Source: Panicum virgatum
Taxonomy: Eukaryota > Streptophyta > Magnoliopsida > Poales > Poaceae
DNA length: 64,000 nt
Assembly (NCBI RefSeq): GCF_016808335.1
Contig: NC_053138.1
Location: 10,843,900-10,907,899, forward strand
Direction: 5' to 3'
Shown: in pieces, positions 13,270 through 27,085 of the stretch
Layout of the letters: every line of letters begins with the position of its first letter
How positions within the stretch are numbered: position 1 is the stretch's first letter
Translations under genes and position numbers: made by a program
Notes under the pieces: model-generated
What the model was told of the DNA's origin: nothing
What the model saw: the letters and a program-made list of their open reading frames with translations, nothing else
The model's database searches: none

Positions 13270-13469
13270 CTTCCAACGTCCGAAAATAAATGTAGTTTTA
13301 GAATTCAAAAAGTCCCAAAATAAAATAAATATAGTTCTCGCTTTTCAATACAACTCTATCTTCATCTCTTTTCTTTTTTACCCTCCTCGTTTCATGCGCA
13401 CTCTACTATTTTACTTCTTAATTTTCGTGCCCAACTCATAAAACTACACTTATTTTGGGACGCAGGGAA
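13270..13469. mobile_element. Stowaway-like MITE, copy 1 of a three-element cluster
   Basis: The ends are inverted repeats: CTTCCAACGTCCGAAAATAA at the left against the inverse of TTATTTTGGGACGCAGGGAA at the right. TA flanks at 13,268-13,269 and 13,470-13,471. Non-coding. Confidence 0.7.
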
Positions 13470-13494
13470 TACAGCCAAGCATTTAAACTAATTA

Positions 13495-13728
13495 CTCTCT
13501 CCATCCTAAAATAATTGCATATCTAGAGTTCGAAATTTGTCCCACAAAATATTGCTACTTTGACCCAACTACCATAAAAGATAAGTGTATCCGGAGTCTT
13601 CTCGCAAAAAGAACGAGACAGTGTCTGGATCCTTCTCACAAGAGACAGGGGATATTCTTGTAATTTCATATCATGCATTGGTTTGTGTGTTCGGTCTTAG
13701 AATTGTATTTATTTTGGGACGGAGAAAG
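13495..13728. mobile_element. Stowaway-like MITE, copy 2 of the cluster
   Basis: It begins CTCTCTCCATCCTAAAATAA and ends with the inverse TTTGGGACGGAGAAAG. TA flanks are at 13,493-13,494 and 13,729-13,730. It is 234 bp long and non-coding. Confidence 0.75.
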
Positions 13729-13741
13729 TACATGTTTAATA

Positions 13742-13968
13742 CTCACTCCATCCTTAAATAAATACAATTCTAGGACCGAGCACGCAAACCAATACTATAT
13801 GTAAAATTACAAAAATACTCCTTATCTTTTGTGATGACTGGATGTGGTGTTAATTGTCCTTTGTCAGAATGCTCCGAAAATTATTTTGTCTTTTGTGGTA
13901 GGTAGGTCAAAATTAGCATTTTTTGTGGGATAAATTTTAAAGTTACAATTATTTTGAGACGAAGAGAG
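13742..13968. mobile_element. Stowaway-like MITE, copy 3 of the cluster
   Basis: It begins CTCACTCCATCCTTAAATAA and ends TTTTGAGACGAAGAGAG. TA flanks are at 13,740-13,741 and 13,969-13,970. Part of its interior (AATACAATTCTAGGACCGA) is the inverse of the end of copy 2, so copies 2 and 3 belong to closely related families in opposite orientation. Confidence 0.72.
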
Positions 13969-14658
13969 TATATAGCAATAGAAACACACTTTACCGCCGA
14001 ATGGACCAGTACGTTTCTTGTCAATATACCGTGGTAATAGCTTCAATTTTTGCAGAAGAAGAAGAAGAGAAGCTTAGTTTACCTTACCTATAAAAAAAAA
14101 AGTCTTGGCTTATCTCCTTGCAGAAGGCAAAGGCTTGAAAAACAATTCAGCTTTAAGGAACTCCAAAAAATTCTATATATCCATCACAATTGTTAGGAAT
14201 AGAGATTTTGATGAAAACATATTTTTAAAGAGCTTCTCTAAGTGGTTATCCAAATATAGCCATCATCTATTCCGAATTTCTCGCTAGCCAAAGATAGATA
14301 GCGAAAATGGCTCTCTAGAATGTAAACAAGATATATAAAAGCTGTTGGAGAGTGAAAATATATAGAAAACGATTTTTATGTAGATGACTCTCTAAATAAT
14401 GATTTCAAGAGTGAAATTTAGTGGAGATGTTTTTATATTTTTTTTTCATTTTTGATGACCATTCTCAGTTGAGTTCACCTCTTGGCTGTTGGATCTCGGG
14501 AGAGGGACATCCCGGCCCCCAGAGGCCCAGACAGGGCGCGACTGCGTGGGCACGAGACAGCATCCATCTTCCAAAGCTCGCGCGTTCGTGGCTTCCGACG
14601 GAGTGGGGGAGCGAGAGCGCGAGGCGGTGGCCGCGGAGGGGAAGGAGGGCCGAGCACC

Positions 14659-17228
<2,570 letters not shown>

Positions 17229-17379
17229 AATCCCACTTGAAGGTGATGATGTTTCACACAGCAGTGTACGATTTGTCAAAAAGGACGAGCTTGCATTCTA
17301 TGCTACTGCATTTCCTCTGATTGCAAGAATGTAACTCCACCGGCGTAGATAGCATATTGTACTGCCCCATTTTCATACG

Positions 17380-17900
17380 GTTTTTTGACTCATCATAACA
17401 AATAGTTTGGTGTAACAGAAAACAACTTTGGTTAATGCTCTTGGATGATTTGTCCATGAAGCTTTCATACACTTGTCTGATTGTCTCCTGCACAGCTGCA
17501 CTGAAAGCATTATCTGCATCATGTTGTACTTCTTTTGCCATGGAGATGAAAACTACTGCAGGGAGCATTATACAGTCTGAACCTAGTATCCAATACAGAA
17601 GTGCTTTGTTGCATAAACTTGTGATAATATGGTATCATGAATTTTTTTCTCCTCTTAGAGCTGCTAATGAAGATAGTGATGAGAGGCCTAACTACTGTAC
17701 AGGCTGTACTGAAGATAGTGCTGAGAGGCCTAACTGCTGCACAGTGTACTGAAGATAGTGATGAGAGGCCAAACATGCTTCATTGCTTTCAATTTCTTTT
17801 CAAATTAGAAGGGAATAACAACGCACAACATATTTCCTTCGGGAGCTTGTAACTATTATAAATAGTCTATGCACGTACATCAAGGTACAAAATCTTTAAA
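17380..17900. repeat. Duplicated intergenic block, left copy, with a 41-bp tandem repeat
   Basis: Two parts match the right copy. 17,400-17,560 matches about 47,440-47,600 (shared run ATGATTTGTCCATGAAGCTT). 17,660-17,900 matches about 49,460-49,670 (shared run GATAGTGATGAGAGGCC). In this copy GATAGTG(A/C)TGAGAGGCC occurs three times at about 41-bp spacing (17,670-17,775), against one complete unit in the right copy. Confidence 0.75.
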
Positions 17901-18044
17901 CTCTGCACTGCACCACAAATTCCAGAAAAAGGCACCCAATTTTGCTTGTAACTGAGCATCTCATTGCTACTTTACCTTCTGTGTACAAGGAGTCCATCGA
18001 CGTCTAGAGACAGTCTGAAGCAGCATCTCCAACCACAATGGCCT

Positions 18045-18475
18045 TCATCTCCAGTTCTTCGCCATCACTACATGGCTCACTCTAGGCATGGAGGCGCATC
18101 GAGAGTCTGATGTTTTCTTGGAACCGTCATGGATCAAGCTTGCCAGCTTCACTCTGGGCTTGGAGTATTCACCACTCATCGCGAGCTTGGCCGCAAGCCC
18201 GCTGCCGAAATGTGTGAAATGCACGCCATCCCAGCTGATCACCTTCGCCTTCGGCGGACATAGGTCGCGGCAGCCGGGCTTCCCCGCCTTGAAGCTGTAC
18301 GGAGGCCTCAGGCCTGCCGTTGCCGCAGCACACCAATACACCATGAACGGCCACTCAATCCCTGAAGAACAACTAAAACATAAGCCAACTCTGACGCAAT
18401 GTCGAGAACTGAAACGGCTTTTCTGAATGCCTGAGTCAGCAGAATTTCTGTATCTCCAGTGGGCGGAGACGTTGG
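18045..18475 (-). pseudogene. GDSL esterase last-exon fragment (pseudogene)
   Basis: Minus-strand translation matches exon 5 of the GDSL gene at 49,875-53,643 almost throughout, including the catalytic block WDGVHFT and the tail KLAMSGEYSKPRVKLASLI. Homology continues about 90 bp into the neighbouring intron and then stops, so exons 1-4 are absent. Relative to the intact gene it carries an 8-bp and a 7-bp insertion close together. Their sum of 15 restores the frame. The stop codon TGA is changed to CGA, so the frame runs on. It is a duplication remnant, not a working gene. Confidence 0.85.
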
Positions 18476-19005
18476 CCTGCGTGCTCTGAAGTCTGAAGGC
18501 TGGAGCCACCTGAAGGACATATGGACAAGCCATGTAGGTCATGCATGATGCATCTTTCTACTCTTTACTGGTAGACCATGCAACCAGATCCTCTGCGTGA
18601 GGAGGATCTCCAACCTTCGCACCACACGACACTCCAGTGTTGAGATGCAGCAGCAGCAATACCATTGCACACACATTTTATAGGATGTAAACAAAACAGC
18701 CAGTACTGAAATAGGCCCGTAGGCAGTCAACCATTCAAAGTTCAATATTACATTGACTCAGAGAGTAAAATAGCAGCATCACACTACACGGATGAAACTC
18801 TGGAAGGCATTATAACAAGAAACAAATTACATAGCTTTTATTGTGATGAGCAGCAAGAACAATAGGACTAGCTAGGGAGAACCGGAGAAGCATGCCAACA
18901 AGCGAGCGTCCGCAACAATCAGTAAAGAGTCTTGTATGGGAAAGTAGCTGAACAAAAGAATCACGAACATGTTGAATTTGAAATAGCCTTCACGGGCGCT
19001 ACCTG

Positions 19006-20694
19006 CTAAGGCATGTCGATGCAAATCTCGTCAGTGGATGGAGACGCGCTGGAGTGATGGACCAGGGAAGTTGATGGAGCCGCACGAGCACGAGCGTGGA
19101 TCACGGAAGTGGATGAAGCACTGCCTTTGCGGGAGGCAGAAGCCGGCGGAGCGGCGGCGGCGCTGCTGCTGTTTCCTTCCTGGCGTCTTGGAAGCTCCTC
19201 CCTCTGCAGCCTCTCCGTGAGGGTCTCCATCCCCATGTATGACATGAGGAGCCAGACATAGGAGAGATACTCCCCGCCTGAGCTCAAAGCCTTGGCGTGC
19301 AGGTAGCCTCTGCATCTGCTGGCGGAGAAGCAGAGCATCTCCACCCAGACGCCCTGGATCACTTCCCACATCTTGTCGTCGTCACCCAAGTCCAATAACC
19401 CTTGGGCAAGAGCCCAGGCATCGTGGACGAAACTGTCTTTAGAACCTCCAGTTGGTTCTTCTTCAGAACTTGGTTTCGACTCCTCTTCAGAAGGTTTCTT
19501 TGGCTTGCCCCGCATGATACTGATTACTCTCTGCATAATAAGCCCTTCCTCTTCCATAGTTGCAGGATCGTTGTCCCTGAGGATGTCTTTGAGCTCATCA
19601 TAGGCGGTTGTGAAGAGGTTCCGCCTAGTCCCAGGCAATAGCATCTCAGGATTAACAAACAGCAGGTACGTCATGTAGTTGGACATCTGCCTGCATCGGA
19701 CAGCTTTGCAGGCTGTCAATTCTCCACATTCAGACCTAGTTCCCTGATCTAGATGGGCATCCCTTCTCCACTTGAGGACCAAGTAGGTCCATTTTGATGG
19801 AATCTCATTAGCATAGGCACATTTATGCTCTGAAACCGGGCTCAAGAAGAAGCAGAAATCCGTGGCCATGTGCCAGAGGACACTCTCATCGAATGGCCCC
19901 TTTATGCTCCAGCCCAGGAGGTCTTGATTGCCCTCAAGCGCCCAGTGGCCCCTGTTGTCGTTGAAACTACGGTAGCTGGCAGCGTCTTGTATTTTCTTGT
20001 CCCATCCATCTTTGAGATATCCAAGAACCAACTCTGTAATTCTCCTGGACGAGCACGAGGACACGCGTTGGGCGAGGAAATCCTCGCATCCAAACAAATC
20101 TACAACCTGCATCATCCAGCTATGCTTTCTGCTGCTGGCAAAGTATCCTAGGAGGCTATATTGAGCGAGAGCGACCATCTCTGGCGACCGTTCCAAGATA
20201 TATGGAATGAAGGAATAAGCTTCTAGCAGAGCAGAAGAGCAGAATATGGCATATGTGATCTTGACATCAATATCATTGTAAGCTTCTCTGTGACTCTGGT
20301 GGAAGAGCCCGATGGCTGCCCACGGCAGCGCCGTACGTGAAATTGATATCGCTGGAGGTATTATTATCCAACGCTCATCATGAAAGGGTGAGGTCTTTAT
20401 TTTGGTGTAAAGTAGGAGGAACGCGCTAGCGATCCCTTCTCGCACGGAGCGATGTGCTTGCCCTGCTTTCTCTTGGCTAAGCACCCAGAAATATTTGACG
20501 ATATGGAGCCGACGAGGGTACGGAGATGAAAGATCTACAAATAGCTTGTACGCCTCACCGTTCAGTATCTTCTGTCTCTGCAGTATAGTTCGGCCTTGGA
20601 AGGTCTGGAAATCGGCCTCTTGTTGGGAGTTTGGATGATCACCGGCCTCCACAGGAGCCCTTGCTCTTTCCACGTACTCCTCGAGCAGATCCAT
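19006..20694 (-). CDS. DUF594-domain protein, N-terminal (DUF4220) half missing
   Basis: A 562-residue open frame matches the C-terminal two-thirds of the grass DUF4220/DUF594 family. Members normally begin with several membrane helices (DUF4220) and end in DUF594; the biochemical function is unknown. Here the frame starts MDLLEEYVERARAPVEAGD, which in the paralogue at 45.5-46.3 kb lies after about 190 residues of membrane region. Homology continues about ten codons upstream of this ATG (RTANQTKRDD) and then meets a stop and a minisatellite. The C-terminus has the expected LSSGGEYLSYVWLLMSYMGM motif followed by a low-complexity Ser/Ala tail. The long intact frame suggests either recent truncation or a retained short product. 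Expression cannot be judged. Confidence 0.75.
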   Translation of the reverse strand: MDLLEEYVERARAPVEAGDHPNSQQEADFQTFQGRTILQRQKILNGEAYKLFVDLSSPYPRRLHIVKYFWVLSQEKAGQAHRSVREGIASAFLLLYTKIKTSPFHDERWIIIPPAISISRTALPWAAIGLFHQSHREAYNDIDVKITYAIFCSSALLEAYSFIPYILERSPEMVALAQYSLLGYFASSRKHSWMMQVVDLFGCEDFLAQRVSSCSSRRITELVLGYLKDGWDKKIQDAASYRSFNDNRGHWALEGNQDLLGWSIKGPFDESVLWHMATDFCFFLSPVSEHKCAYANEIPSKWTYLVLKWRRDAHLDQGTRSECGELTACKAVRCRQMSNYMTYLLFVNPEMLLPGTRRNLFTTAYDELKDILRDNDPATMEEEGLIMQRVISIMRGKPKKPSEEESKPSSEEEPTGGSKDSFVHDAWALAQGLLDLGDDDKMWEVIQGVWVEMLCFSASRCRGYLHAKALSSGGEYLSYVWLLMSYMGMETLTERLQREELPRRQEGNSSSAAAAPPASASRKGSASSTSVIHARARAAPSTSLVHHSSASPSTDEICIDMP

Positions 20695-20863
20695 ATCGTC
20701 ACGTTTAGTTTGATTTGCTGTCCGTCAAGCAAAGTTAGGAAATATATATTAGCCGACAGCAATATACGGCAATGCTATTCCACACACTAGGTGTGGAATT
20801 GAGTACATATACTAAGCGCCCAAGAATCGGCGCAACGCCGTGCGTCGTGGCCCCACGCGGGGT

Positions 20864-21042
20864 CCGTTCACTGTTCATGTGGGGTCCATGCACTGTTCAT
20901 GCGGGTCCCGCATACTATTCACGTGGGGCCCCACATACTATTCAGGCGGGGCCCATGTGGGACCCACGTACTATTCAGGTGGGACCCACGTGGGACCCAT
21001 GTACTATTCAGGCGGGACCCACGTGGGGCCCACGATTCTATT
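20864..21042. repeat. G-box-rich minisatellite
   Basis: Six or so units start with (C)ACT(A/G)TTCA(C/G/T)G and are followed by GGGNCCCACGTGGG-type palindromes. Early units are about 22 bp and the last three about 33 bp. CACGTGG or ACCCACGTGGG recurs several times. The array begins about 110 bp from the truncated end of the DUF594 gene. Confidence 0.85.
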
Positions 21043-21481
21043 AAGTTAGTCTCTTTATCTTAAAAAAAATATTTTCCTTCCATTATTTGACAATACAAAA
21101 TATATTTAACTACTTCCTACATACAAAAATAAAAACTAAATTTTGTATACTACATTTACACGTGGTAGTTGTACTACTTCTTGGATTTTGATTTCCATCC
21201 GTAAACCCACAAAATATAATTAAACTGTTCATTCATTTCTAATCTTATTTTTTTCCTACTAAAGTAATTAAACTATACCTACTGACAAAAAAATCCTAAG
21301 GAAAAATTACCTGTACCTCTATACTACAATGTTTGAGATTTGCGCGCTCTCAGACACAAAACTACTATGCCGCTTTACTGTAATTTTTAGATCTAACTCA
21401 ATACATCAATACGATGTTGCTTCGAATATAATAACAGATAATATCTTTCTATTAATATTTTAGGTCCACGTTTTTTGTATA

Positions 21482-21509
21482 GGCGCGCATAGCGCGCCAA
21501 CCTGACTAG
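21482..21509 (+). mobile_element. Helitron-like 3' end (hairpin plus CTAG)
   Basis: The stem GGCGCGC/GCGCGCC with loop ATA (21,482-21,498) is followed after 7 nt by CTAG and then T. This matches the Helitron 3' terminus pattern. A second similar structure, CCCGTGC-TCCT-GCACGGG-CTAG-T, lies at 21,649-21,671. No 5' TC end could be assigned, so element extent is unknown. Confidence 0.4.
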
Positions 21510-21928
21510 TGTTATTCTACACCCACACCTTCTATTACTAGCAAAATAATCGTCAAAATACTTAACTGAATTTACCAAGTAACTAATGTTCAGTACTAGC
21601 TCACCGATTAATGAACTACTGAAATTTGTTCAGTAACTAGTCTATCAACCCGTGCTCCTGCACGGGCTAGTTAGAGATATCTAATAATTATCAATCTCAC
21701 GCTCTCTTTAACCAATTAAATAATCTAATCCAGTACTGCAAAGATACATATTTATCATTATGTAATTGTAATAAATATGATAGATTTAGTTACTAATAAT
21801 TTTTTCTCTCACTTTGCATCACACCTCCATATATGTTTGATATGTGTTTAATTAAACACTTTGTTTGAGCTATGTGAACAACATAAAAATTAGTATTCTT
21901 ATTTCTTCTCTTATACATAAATATATGG

Positions 21929-22137
21929 ACCCAGATTGGTTGGCTACAAAATTTTTGGCACCCCAATGTTTTGGCTAGGCAAAATTTGCCAATTTTTTTG
22001 GCCAGCACTTGGTTTGCTACCTAAGCTGCCAACATCTCACATTTAGCTTACCAAAATGGTGGCAAGTTTTTCATCTATATTTTGGCTTGCTAAAAGTTTG
22101 GCATGCCAAAATTTGGGTAGCAAACCAATCAGGCTCA
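21929..22137. mobile_element. MITE related to the one in the UPL6 intron
   Basis: The left end CCAGATTGGTTGGCTAC and the right end GTAGCAAACCAATCAGGCTC are inverted repeats. The interior is rich in TTTGGCA/TGCCAAA, as in the element at 4,198-4,400. Non-coding. Confidence 0.6.
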
Positions 22138-22323
22138 TGGTGACAAACACATTATGGTTAGTATGTTTATATAAATAATAATATTAATAATATATTAATA
22201 ATGATAGAAATAGTAATTTAGAATTTTATATTGATACGCTTTAAGATTTTATTACAATAACATAATTTTGATTCAGATTTGCGGTTCATTTTAACTTTTT
22301 ATTATGTTATCATTGGATAATAT

Positions 22324-22500
22324 ATATGAAAATTTAGGGAGTTATTTGATATTATTTTATAATGGCATAAGTGGGTAATTTACTTGAAGATTAGGGGGTT
22401 ACTTTAAATTATTTTTATAATGACAGAGGTGGGTAATTTAGATACATGTTTAGGGGTTACTTTAGTCTATTTTTATAATGGCAAAAGTGGATAATTTATT
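22324..22500. repeat. Three-unit AT-rich tandem repeat of about 70 bp
   Basis: Each unit contains GGG(A)GTTA(T/C)TT, then TTTTATAATGGCA, then GTGG(G)TAATTTA. Three diverged units are visible. Confidence 0.7.
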
Positions 22501-24122
22501 AAAAAGATAACAAATATAGTGACTATTATTATTAGAGTTGCCGAATTGATGGTCCGATGTTTCTGATTTTTGTGAGAATTTGTAGGATTTCTCTTTTTTT
22601 TTAAGACTGACCACCTAGGATCAAAGCACTACAAGAAACCATTTATTCTATGACGGAACATTTTCATCATAGATCGTTGAAAATTCATCATAAAAAATTG
22701 TTAGTGACGATTTCAGACAACGTCATGTATTGAGCGTCACAGATTAAATCAGGTGATGTTTTCTTTAAAATCGTCACAAATCAGCACAATCTATGACGTT
22801 TTCTAACCGTCGTAAAATGCCCTTAGGCCTGTGCAACCAAATCCAAGTCCAGCCCAAGCCCAACATTCGTGACGAAATTTAACGTCACAAATGTTTGCCA
22901 CGTCAACCAACAGGACTAGTGAGGTGGATAATGATGATGACACATGTACAATGACATGGCTCGTGACGTGGATGATGACGTCATTGATGACGTGGCTGGT
23001 GACATCACTAATGATGTGGAGAATGACAGCCCATTTTAGAACTGAGCCAGTCAGTTGGGCCATTTTTTTATCCACTATCAAATCAAAGCTCACTAAACAA
23101 GTCCACTAAAATTGAGCCCATTAAATTCAATCCAATTTGTCATACATTCACCAAAATAGTCATTACAGCCCAAATGACATAGTAAGTTTTCGGCCCATTT
23201 ATCAGAATTACAGCATATTAGGTCCAGTATATCATAATCTCAAAAAACAAGAGATTCAACATCTCAGGTTACATTCAGAAGCACATCACAATAGCTGATT
23301 ACACTTGTTCTCTGAAATATCAGTTGAAGTCAGATTAACACATACTCCCTTGCTTGCTGCAACCATTTTTTATAGAAGTGTACCATCTTTTGGGTCGTGA
23401 TGCTCAGTCCCTCGCATCCTTCCTTGCTTGCTGCAACCAGCAAATAAAAAAACAATACAAAAAACTATTAGCAGGTAGTGTAGTTATTATATTTTGAATG
23501 TCCTTAAACATAACAAATCTGCAGTACAACTAACATATGTACAAACAGATTTTAGCATTTGGTTGCAATAACAAATCTTAAGCACATCCTACTGTATGAA
23601 TGCTCATCCTAGTCAGGTAGCTAAAACCCTAAGTTCTAGATAAAAACAAGTGCATAATAGAAGAAAGACATCTATCTATTCTTCAAACATATACTAAGTT
23701 ATCTCTAGTAAAATACTACTATACAGTACTAATCGATATTAGGTAGCTACTACCACAAGCACCGAGGAACAAAACTAGTATCATTTAGCAGAGACAACGC
23801 AGGCAAAAGGACATGCTAAAAAAGTTCATGCAATAGACATTCAGAGCTGAACAGATGCATGTAGCAAAACAGAACCCTACATTATTTTGATGCATGTAGC
23901 AAATAGATCAACTATATTATCCTAATAGTATTCTTATAACAGAAGCAATCCGGGGCAGTTGTCATCTTTCATAAGTCGAAGTAACAACCAATTATTCACT
24001 CAACAGGCAAGTGCATAACTATCAGATATCTCTTGTAAATTACACATGCACATTATTCAATCAACATGCAATGATAAAGTGAAGAACATTCATGACATTA
24101 GACATCAACTAAGATCAATTCA

Positions 24123-24205
24123 GGTAAGTTTATTTATTTGTGAGTCCAAGTCAATATTAGCACCATCCTCTTCAGCTTCGTCCTCAGGGTTCATTTTCAA
24201 AATCT
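24123..24205 (-). pseudogene. Possible CACTA ORF remnant exon
   Basis: After a splice-acceptor-like CAG the minus strand reads acidic peptide [19 protein letters not shown] and then a stop. It resembles the acidic C-termini of plant CACTA-encoded proteins. It is short and the assignment is tentative. Confidence 0.3.
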
Positions 24206-24959
24206 GAAACAGTTGAGAAAATATATAAGAAGAATTCTAAGCATGTTAGATTAACTTTCTACATTTGGCTTCAAACATTACAAACCTCATATACCTTCGG
24301 CTCGTTACATGCTTAACTGATACAAGTGCCAAGCTTCAGTAGGAGACCATCAGATCAAACTGAGAGAAGTCCAGCTGCAACTGTTGCACAGTCGACGAGA
24401 AAAGACCTCAGTTGTTGTTGTCCCTGCACAAATAGACTGAAAGTATATTGTTGCTTGTGATGAAACACATTCAGAACCAATGCTCCTAGTTGTCCACATC
24501 GGAGGGAGGACAGCTTACCTTGGGCCTGCGCATCGCCACGGCCGCCGGCGAGGAGCTCCAGCCTCAGGACCATGGGGAGTGGAAGCATCAGCATAGCAAC
24601 ACAGCAGTTAGCACCAAGCATACATCAAGGGCACAGTGTAGATATTTAATAATCATTACAGCAGATGATAAATAGAAAAGATAGAACAATGAAGAGATGT
24701 GCTCAAGCATTTGCTTTTCAAGAGACTTAAGTAAAAACACATCCATAGTTACGGTAGAGAGGCATAATAGATGTTGAGCATTAAGGCATTTAATCAAACA
24801 TGTTATGTGCATGCCCCATCTGCTCTCTTCTATTACTTTGCTACCCTTATTGTAGTAGTACTGGTTGTAGGATGGTTAAAAGGGATCGGAGCAAAATTTG
24901 CACAAGCAAGAACACCTATGCAAGAAAAAGAGAGGAGAAACACTACTATGTTGCTATAG

Positions 24960-25735
24960 TGTGTTACCGTGCAGGATTTAGCCTACAGTCCCCACCTGGA
25001 TCTCGCCACAGTGCCGTCTCCACTGTTTTGGGAAAGGAAGATGCGGAGGTGGCGATTGGAAGGGGGGCTCCGCCCAGAACATCGCCCCAGGAGCCGCGGC
25101 GAAGAAGGGCCACGACGCCCAGGCTGCCATGGCGGAATGGTGGAGGAGTTTGTGGATCCACTGCACCCGTCGCTGCTGCAGGGTGAGTTGTGGAGGGCGG
25201 AGATGGATCTGAGAAGAGGATCCTCCATGGCGACGGCGGCCTCCTGTCTACAGTGGTGGGTGGAGGGGAGGACACGACGGCTGGGCCCGACTCCATGGGT
25301 CATGCTGCCTGCACCGGAGCCACACGAGTCGGGGCCCCCCGGGAGCCACGCGGAGCAGCCGTGCCCCATTCGAGCAGCAGGAGGCGCCGGGAAGAGCGGG
25401 AACTGCCCTCCCGGGCCGGCAGGGGACGGATCCGGCAGGGGGAGCCCGGGATCCGGGCGTACGGTGGTGGATCTGCCGGCAGCCGGGGTAGGGCTGTCCA
25501 CGACGGCAGGAGGCGAGGATGGAGGAGGGAGGAGGTGACGACGGATCTGGCGCACCGACGGCCGGTCGCTGCCTGTCGTCGCGGGGTCGAGCATCCGGCA
25601 GGTGGTTGAAGTATAAGGCGCGGCGGTGGTGGTTGGGGAGGGGTGGGCGTGACGGCATTGGGAGGAGAGGGAGAGGGAGGAGGGTGGCGGTGGGGAGGCA
25701 GAGGGAGAAGGGTGGCAGTGGGTTCAGCTAGGGGA
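24960..25735. other. GC-rich block inside the CACTA element
   Basis: This stretch is far more GC-rich than the rest of the element, and long frames are open on both strands in several phases. The encoded peptides are low-complexity (Pro/Arg/Gly). I read it as captured host 5'-region DNA or an internal CpG-rich segment, not as a gene. Confidence 0.4.
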
Positions 25736-26689
25736 AGGTTTTTACGTCTCTGAAATTTCAAACACCCGCGCCCGTTCATTGGAAAATTTCGCACGCGGGC
25801 GAGTTGCGCGTGGTGGGGCAGCTAAAATATCTCGTGTGACTAACATGTGGGGCCAAATGGGAGGTGGGCTCGCCAGGCCGAATTTGATGTTACTTTGAGC
25901 CCAATACTATTTATTGTTTTTACATGTAATTAAAAATATCACCCTTGCAAAATAACTTATAAAATAATTTATCTTATATACCTCAATACAATTTTTTACA
26001 TTTAATAGATCAATACTTAGCCTCATATGTTCCATTATAACCCATATTCTCGAGATAGATCAATAATTCAATTGTTTCCTATAAATAATTCATACTTCTA
26101 TCTCACTAAGATGCCATAGAATAATTATAATAATATCTAAATTTGGTCTGAAAATTCTACAAATTGGAATGACAACATATTTTTGGTCGTTTAGCTTCCC
26201 ATAAAAAATCAAGTAGTTCTAATAGTATGTCACTATACATTGTTCACAAATGGATACCTCTCTCACATAGTTTCATATATCTCAAGTCAAACTTTGAGAT
26301 TTGAATACCTCATAAGTCATAACATGTTCGAACTTGTATGCACCTCAAATTTAGACACCACCTTATGTTGACCATAACATTGAAAAATATCAAGTTACAT
26401 TACCAATTGTTATGCAAAAACGTGTTTTTCAATTCTCTATTTAATTGGAATAAAACATGTATTACGAAAACAATCAAGATATAGTAATTAACGTACAAAC
26501 AAAAGCCACTAAATAAAAGATCCTGATTTTACAAAAATTCAGAAAAAAGAACCATCAAATTTGGAGTTCATATGAGGAAGAAATACTAATTAAAAAAATT
26601 TAATTCCGGATCAAAAAGAAAAAGATGAATCACACATCAGTCCTTCATTGTTGGGCCACGTCACAACACTAGTATATAAAATAATTATT

Positions 26690-27085
26690 ATCCAACGTCA
26701 CCACAAACAAAGGCTGGGCTCATTGGTAGGGCACTCGGGTCTTATCGCCATGCCCCGGGTTCGAATCCCCGCTGCTCTCTGCGCCTCTTTTTTCTCCAAA
26801 TTATTAAAACATGAGATACTACTATACTAGTCTATAAATAGGATAATACCATTCATCATCATAATCAAAGGTGTAGAGCAGTTGGTAGGGCTTGCGCTTC
26901 TTATCTTGAAGATTAGAGTTCAATGCCCTATTAGCTCACATTTTTTTATTTTTCTAAATTAAAGCATGTATATTAGTATATAAAGGATAATACCAAACTT
27001 TTTCACAAATGAAGGTGTAGAACAGTGTTATGGTGCGGCGGCCTGGTCTTGGAGGCCATGGTTCGAATGCTCCATTCTCTCTTTT
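26690..27085 (+). repeat. Three tandem units each holding a tRNA-like sequence
   Basis: Units of about 150 bp share GGATAATACCA, a tRNA-like core and a TTTTT(C/T)CCAAATT tail followed by TATACTAGT or TATTAGTATATAAA. Cores are at about 26,706-26,785 (GGCTCATTGGTAGGGC, then GGGTTCGAATCC), 26,869-26,935 (GTAGAGCAGTTGGTAGGGC, then GAGTTCAATGCCC) and 27,010-27,075 (then GGTTCGAATGC). The first has an intact B-box. The acceptor stems do not pair well, so these are not called tRNA genes. Confidence 0.6.

Noticed and set aside
20562..20762. Alternative upstream start for the DUF594 gene (ATG near 20,762)
   Set aside because: It is in a different frame from the DUF594 protein. The homologous frame meets a stop about 12 codons upstream of the chosen ATG.
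24964..25794. Long overlapping frames of up to 203 residues on both strands in the CACTA interior
   Set aside because: They arise from GC-rich composition; peptides are low-complexity and frames are open on both strands at once.
26700..26790. A functional tRNA gene
   Set aside because: The B-box is good, but the acceptor and anticodon stems do not pair convincingly and two decayed relatives follow it.
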